In this document: piece after piece, positions 19,238 through 21,817 of the stretch
How positions within the stretch are numbered: the stretch's first letter is position 1
How the letters are laid out: every line of letters begins with the position of its first letter
NCBI GenBank assembly: GCA_016303065.1
Contig: JAEDMJ010000031.1
Coordinates: 1 to 21,817 of the forward strand
Direction: 5' to 3'
Source: Clostridiales bacterium
GTDB lineage: Bacteria > Bacillota > Clostridia > Oscillospirales > QAMX01
DNA: 21,817 nucleotides
Program-made: the position numbers and the translations under genes
Notes under the pieces: generated by a model
The model's input: only the letters and a program-made list of their open reading frames with translations
What the model was told of the DNA's origin: nothing
The model's database searches: none

Positions 19238-19983
19238 GCGTCTTTTGACAGGCGATAAAGGTAGGCTCTGCCGCGCTTGCCGATTCTTTCGGTGATTCCA
19301 AAGCCGGTCAGAAGCAAAAGCGCTCTTCCCGCCGTGTTCCGGTTCACCTTGCCAAGGCGGCCAAGGTCGGCGGACGTAAACTCCCGGGGAAGGTTTTCCG
19401 GCAGGAGAAGCGCGAGCTCCTCCGGGGAAGAGATGAGGATCTCGTCGTTTAAGGAGGAGGGCACGCGGTCGTACCTTACGGAGCCGCGTCGCGAATGCTT
19501 TTTGTCGGGGATCCGGTAATCGTCCACGTCGAAGAACATGACGCGGACCGTGAGGTTTTCGCTGCCGAGAAACTCCCGGATCTTGCAGAGCTCGCCGAAG
19601 GCGGAAAAGGGAGTTCCGGTCACGGGGCTTTTCCGGCCGCCGGAGACGGAGCCGTCGTTTTCGCTGATCCACCATACCCGGCGGCGCTGGGCAATGGGCA
19701 GAACGACCGTCACGCGGACTTCGGGAAGAAATTCCCGAAGCTTCGGAATCAGCTTTTCAAAGCCTCCGGTCTGTATCTCGATGACCCCGTCTTCGCCGAC
19801 GATATCGGCGGTGCGTTTTCCGACGGGAACCTCACGGCAGAGGCTGCTGGGCTCGAGAAAGAGTTTTATCGACGCGTGAAGCGTGCGCTCGTTGAGGACT
19901 CCGATCCCGCCGGAGGCCTTTTCGGAGGCCAGTATCTCGTCGCGGGCGGAAAGAAAATCCCTGCGCCGTTCTTCGGTGATCAC
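19225..19983 (-). CDS. unknown protein, PD-(D/E)XK-like plus winged helix
   Basis: I know relatives of this 252-residue protein only as uncharacterised clostridial proteins. The N-terminal half resembles a restriction-type nuclease core: LHASIKLFLEPSS, then KRTADIVGEDGVIEIQTGGF with Asp60, Glu69 and Gln71 at the spacing of a D...E-x-K active site, Gln taking the Lys place. VTVVLPIAQRRRVWWI and GRKSPVTGTPFSAFGEL follow. The C-terminal 75 residues look like a winged helix (EFTSADLGRLGKVNRNTAGRA, then TERIGKRGRAYLYRL). The start is GTG at 19983, overlapping the CofE-like stop as GTGA (19980-19983) with no ribosome-binding site, so it depends on translational coupling. Why such a protein should be tied to a folate cluster is unclear. 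A nuclease activity is unproven. Confidence 0.72.
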   Translation of the reverse strand: MITEERRRDFLSARDEILASEKASGGIGVLNERTLHASIKLFLEPSSLCREVPVGKRTADIVGEDGVIEIQTGGFEKLIPKLREFLPEVRVTVVLPIAQRRRVWWISENDGSVSGGRKSPVTGTPFSAFGELCKIREFLGSENLTVRVMFFDVDDYRIPDKKHSRRGSVRYDRVPSSLNDEILISSPEELALLLPENLPREFTSADLGRLGKVNRNTAGRALLLLTGFGITERIGKRGRAYLYRLSKDAKTV

Positions 19984-21158
19984 GCTTCGGTTGCAAAGTT
20001 GGTGAAGTAGCCCTTGATGTAGACGACGGGAGTTCCGCGGTCCCCGCTTCCGCTGACAAGGTCGCAGAGGGAGCCGACAAGGTCGGAGTAGCGGCGGGGA
20101 GTGGTGCCCTGGCTCTGCATACTGCCGACGAGGTTCCCGTCCTTTTCGGAGATGCGCGCGCGCATCGCTTTTTCAAGCTCCTCTCCGGAAAGACCGGCAA
20201 ATTCGTTGTCGGCAAAATATTTGAGCTTCAGCTCGTTGGGAGTGCCGCCGAGGCGGGGAGTGTGGGCGGGGGAAACGACCGGGTCGGCAAGTTCCCAGAT
20301 CCCGCCGATGGGATCCTTGAAGCCGCCGTCGCCGTACACGAGAACCTCGATGCCTGCGCCGGAAAGCTCACGGATCTTTTCCCGGAGCGCGGCGACAAAT
20401 TCGTCGCAGGCCCGGGGGAAGAGCTTGACGGTCGTTTCGGTGGCTTTGTTGGAGCCGAGCAGACCGTATTTTTCGTTGAAGCCGCTGCCGTTGACGGGGG
20501 CGGTCATAAGCTCGTCCAGGGAGAAGACGCGCTCGGCTCCGGCCTTTTCCAGACGGCGGCGAGTTCTTGCGCGGGTGTGTATGTCGCAGTTGATGACGTT
20601 TTTGGTATATTTGAGTATGTTGGCGGGGTCGTTGGAGAACACGATTTCGATATTGCTGCCAAGCGACTTGTAATACTCGATGTAATCGACGCCGGTGAAA
20701 CGGTGGACGGTGTTTCCGAACACTGCGCGGAAGCCGTCTTCGTCAAAATTGTCGGTGGGCAGGACTCCGCGGTCGTCCATAAGATCGGGGTCGAAGAGAA
20801 GGTTTCCGACTTCGTCGGAGGGGAATGACAACTGGACGTACAGCTTTTCGCAGGCGGCGGAAAAAGCCTTCAGAACGGTGGCAAAGCGGTTGCGGCTGAG
20901 AATCGGGAAGACGATGCCCATATCTTTTCCGCCGAGCTTTGCCCTTACGTCGGCTGCGATCTGGTCAATGTGGGCGTAATTCGACTGGGTGCGTGCGACA
21001 ACGGCCTCGGTGATGCCGATGATGTCGCCCTCTTCAATGGCGAATCCTTCGTTTTTTGCTGCCTTCATGAGATTTTCGGCGACAAGAGAAACAAGATCGT
21101 CGCCGGCGCGGAAAACGGGCATTACAATGCCTCTTGCGGTGACCCCGGTATAACGCAT
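19980..21158 (-). CDS. CofE-like gamma-glutamyl ligase family protein
   Basis: This 392-residue protein resembles coenzyme F420-0:gamma-glutamyl ligase (CofE, COG1478), which adds glutamate to F420 with GTP. Family hallmarks are GDIIGITEAVVARTQSNYAH near residues 43-62, RNRFATVLKAFSAA near 90-103, and VLVYGDGGFKDPIGGIWELA near 277-296. It is longer than the archaeal enzyme (about 250 residues), and most of the extra sequence is in the middle and C-terminus (about 300-392). F420 is not expected in ordinary Clostridia. CofE relatives have been reported to replace folylpolyglutamate synthase in Chlamydia. With fchA and folD downstream, folate polyglutamylation is the best hypothesis. AAAGGACG lies before the ATG. 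It heads a cluster that overlaps the next gene by four bases. Confidence 0.8.
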   Translation of the reverse strand: MRYTGVTARGIVMPVFRAGDDLVSLVAENLMKAAKNEGFAIEEGDIIGITEAVVARTQSNYAHIDQIAADVRAKLGGKDMGIVFPILSRNRFATVLKAFSAACEKLYVQLSFPSDEVGNLLFDPDLMDDRGVLPTDNFDEDGFRAVFGNTVHRFTGVDYIEYYKSLGSNIEIVFSNDPANILKYTKNVINCDIHTRARTRRRLEKAGAERVFSLDELMTAPVNGSGFNEKYGLLGSNKATETTVKLFPRACDEFVAALREKIRELSGAGIEVLVYGDGGFKDPIGGIWELADPVVSPAHTPRLGGTPNELKLKYFADNEFAGLSGEELEKAMRARISEKDGNLVGSMQSQGTTPRRYSDLVGSLCDLVSGSGDRGTPVVYIKGYFTNFATEA

Positions 21159-21201
21159 TTTTTATTACGTCCTTTCATGGATGGGCTTTACTGCTGAATA
21201 A

Positions 21202-21230
21202 AGTATAGTGTTTTCCGGAACAAATGTCAA
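21202..21230 (-). promoter_or_regulatory. promoter of CofE-like/folate cluster
   Basis: On the minus strand TTGACA (complement of 21225-21230) and TATACT (complement of 21202-21207) are 17 bases apart. The spacer contains the palindromic TTCCGGAA. The transcript would begin near 21195, about 37 bases before the ATG. The 86-bp stretch to the thrS promoter shows no gene. Confidence 0.8.
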
Positions 21231-21316
21231 GTGTCCGCAGGCGCGGATCGGGTTTGTTCAATCAAATTCACGAATATCACTGTGCGGAATTTCAAAATAT
21301 TGGCGCAAATGAGGTG

Positions 21317-21345
21317 TTGACACAGAGAATATGATGTAATATAAT
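21317..21345 (+). promoter_or_regulatory. consensus promoter of T-box/thrS
   Basis: TTGACA (21317-21322), 17 bases, TATAAT (21340-21345): both hexamers match consensus. The region downstream is the T-box leader, beginning near 21352. Confidence 0.9.
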
Positions 21346-21351
21346 ATTATA

Positions 21352-21620
21352 AAAGTATAAAAGCAGAGAAGGGGACAAGTCACTTTCCGAACTGTCCGCG
21401 GCAGAGAGAGGCGCCGTTGGCTGGAAGCGCTTCATTCGGACGGGGAAAGAGGGATACCGCCCCGGAGCTCTGCCGGTGAAAAGCTTTTTTCGGGAAAAAG
21501 CCGTGTATCCGGCAGCGGATGCGTCCGTTACAGCGCGCAGAGCTATAAATCAGGGTGGAACCGCGGGAGATTTCAGGCCCGCCCCTTGGGTTGAACCGGG
21601 GGCGGGCCTTATTTATTTGC
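21352..21620 (+). promoter_or_regulatory. T-box riboswitch, threonine-type
   Basis: The leader contains the conserved T-box AGGGTGGAACCGCGGG (21552-21567), whose TGGA bulge would pair with an uncharged tRNA 3' end carrying discriminator U. Stem I arms include GGGG near 21371 with CCCC near 21460, and CTTTCC with GGAAAG, leaving AGGGATACCG on the 3' side. ACC at 21456-21458 is the best specifier codon and reads as threonine, in agreement with the gene behind it. Uncharged tRNA-Thr should stabilise the antiterminator and let thrS be transcribed. Confidence 0.9.
21575..21616 (+). terminator. T-box terminator stem
   Basis: AGGCCCGCCCC (21575-21585) pairs with GGGGCGGGCCT (21599-21609), followed by a T-rich tail. 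It begins 8 bases after the T-box sequence and would compete with the antiterminator. Confidence 0.92.
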
Positions 21621-21713
21621 CGCCCCTGAAAGCCGGAAAGCGCCTTTTCGGACGCGGCGTCCGCGCCCGAAGGCAGAGAGCGCTTTCTGTATTTCAGAAA
21701 GGAATGGTTAGAA

Positions 21714-21817
21714 ATGGAAAACAACGACGAGCTGCGCACACTGCGGCACACAGCATCCCACATTATGGCCCAGGCCGTAAAGCGCCTGTTCCCGGAGGTC
21801 AAGCTGGCCATCGGACC
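21714..21817 (+). CDS. thrS: threonine--tRNA ligase (partial, TGS domain missing)
   Basis: The frame starts at ATG 21714, behind AAAGGAA at 21698-21704, and runs to the right edge for 34 codons and two bases. The product begins MENNDELRTLRHTASHIMAQ followed by AVKRLFPEVKLAIG, the start of the second N-terminal (editing) domain of ThrRS. In E. coli-type ThrRS this segment follows a roughly 60-residue TGS domain, which is absent here. Upstream sequence is T-box leader, not coding, so the shorter form is real rather than a wrong start. The enzyme charges tRNA-Thr; the leader matches that function. Completeness and the remaining domains cannot be judged. Confidence 0.9.
   Translation, partial: MENNDELRTLRHTASHIMAQAVKRLFPEVKLAIG

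Noticed and set aside
1..21817. CRISPR array, tRNA, rRNA, transposase, phage or toxin-antitoxin genes
   Set aside because: No regularly spaced repeats, cloverleaf-like stretches, transposase motifs or other hallmarks were seen on either strand.

Overview
The window reads as chromosomal DNA from a fairly GC-rich member of the Firmicutes, most likely the class Clostridia. The basis is Gram-positive style Shine-Dalgarno sequences (GGAGG-type) with several GTG and TTG starts, near-consensus sigma-A promoters with 17-bp spacers, U-tailed intrinsic terminators, a CsoR/CopA copper module with a CsoR operator, a T-box leader in front of thrS, and a FolD/FchA pair. No tRNA, rRNA, CRISPR array, insertion sequence or phage gene was recognised. 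I could not run searches, so family names rest on motifs and remembered family features.

Layout. 1-1401, minus strand: the 5' part of a flavin-reductase-like protein running off the left edge, preceded by a ZIP-family metal transporter. 1515-4479, plus strand: a copper module of a CsoR operator/promoter, csoR, and a CopA Cu(I)-ATPase whose last 67 codons are an in-frame CopZ-like chaperone with its own internal ribosome-binding site, then a strong terminator. 4534-10248, plus strand: a five-gene operon of a DUF134 HTH protein, an 860-residue fusion (CoA-disulfide-reductase-like flavoprotein, rhodanese, sulfite/nitrite reductase half-domain, two [4Fe-4S] sites), and a lipoprotein/permease/ATPase importer of the iron/cobalamin type. 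Every junction in it overlaps. 10517-12532: a monocistronic TIM-barrel protein resembling GH42-like glycosidases. 12645-13884: azlC-azlD branched-chain amino acid exporter. 13978-14526, minus: a four-helix membrane protein of unknown function. 14851-17585, plus: a small unknown protein behind a 14-bp perfect palindrome, then two Gfo/Idh/MocA oxidoreductases, then a terminator region with interleaved inverted repeats.

17658-21230, minus strand: a C1/folate cluster. In transcription order these are a CofE-like (F420-0:gamma-glutamyl ligase family) protein, an unknown PD-(D/E)XK-like plus winged-helix protein, FchA (methenyl-THF cyclohydrolase) and FolD. This FolD has lost the catalytic Lys and Gln of the cyclohydrolase reaction, so FolD and FchA probably split the two steps. 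The CofE-like enzyme may be a folate polyglutamylase. 21317-21817, plus: promoter, T-box riboswitch with a probable ACC (Thr) specifier, terminator, and the first 34 codons of a thrS whose product lacks the usual N-terminal TGS domain.

The most interesting candidates are the DUF134/flavoprotein-rhodanese-sulfite reductase/ABC operon, the CofE-FchA-FolD folate cluster with its uncharacterised companion, and two sets of perfect inverted repeats (14872-14904 and 17439-17491).
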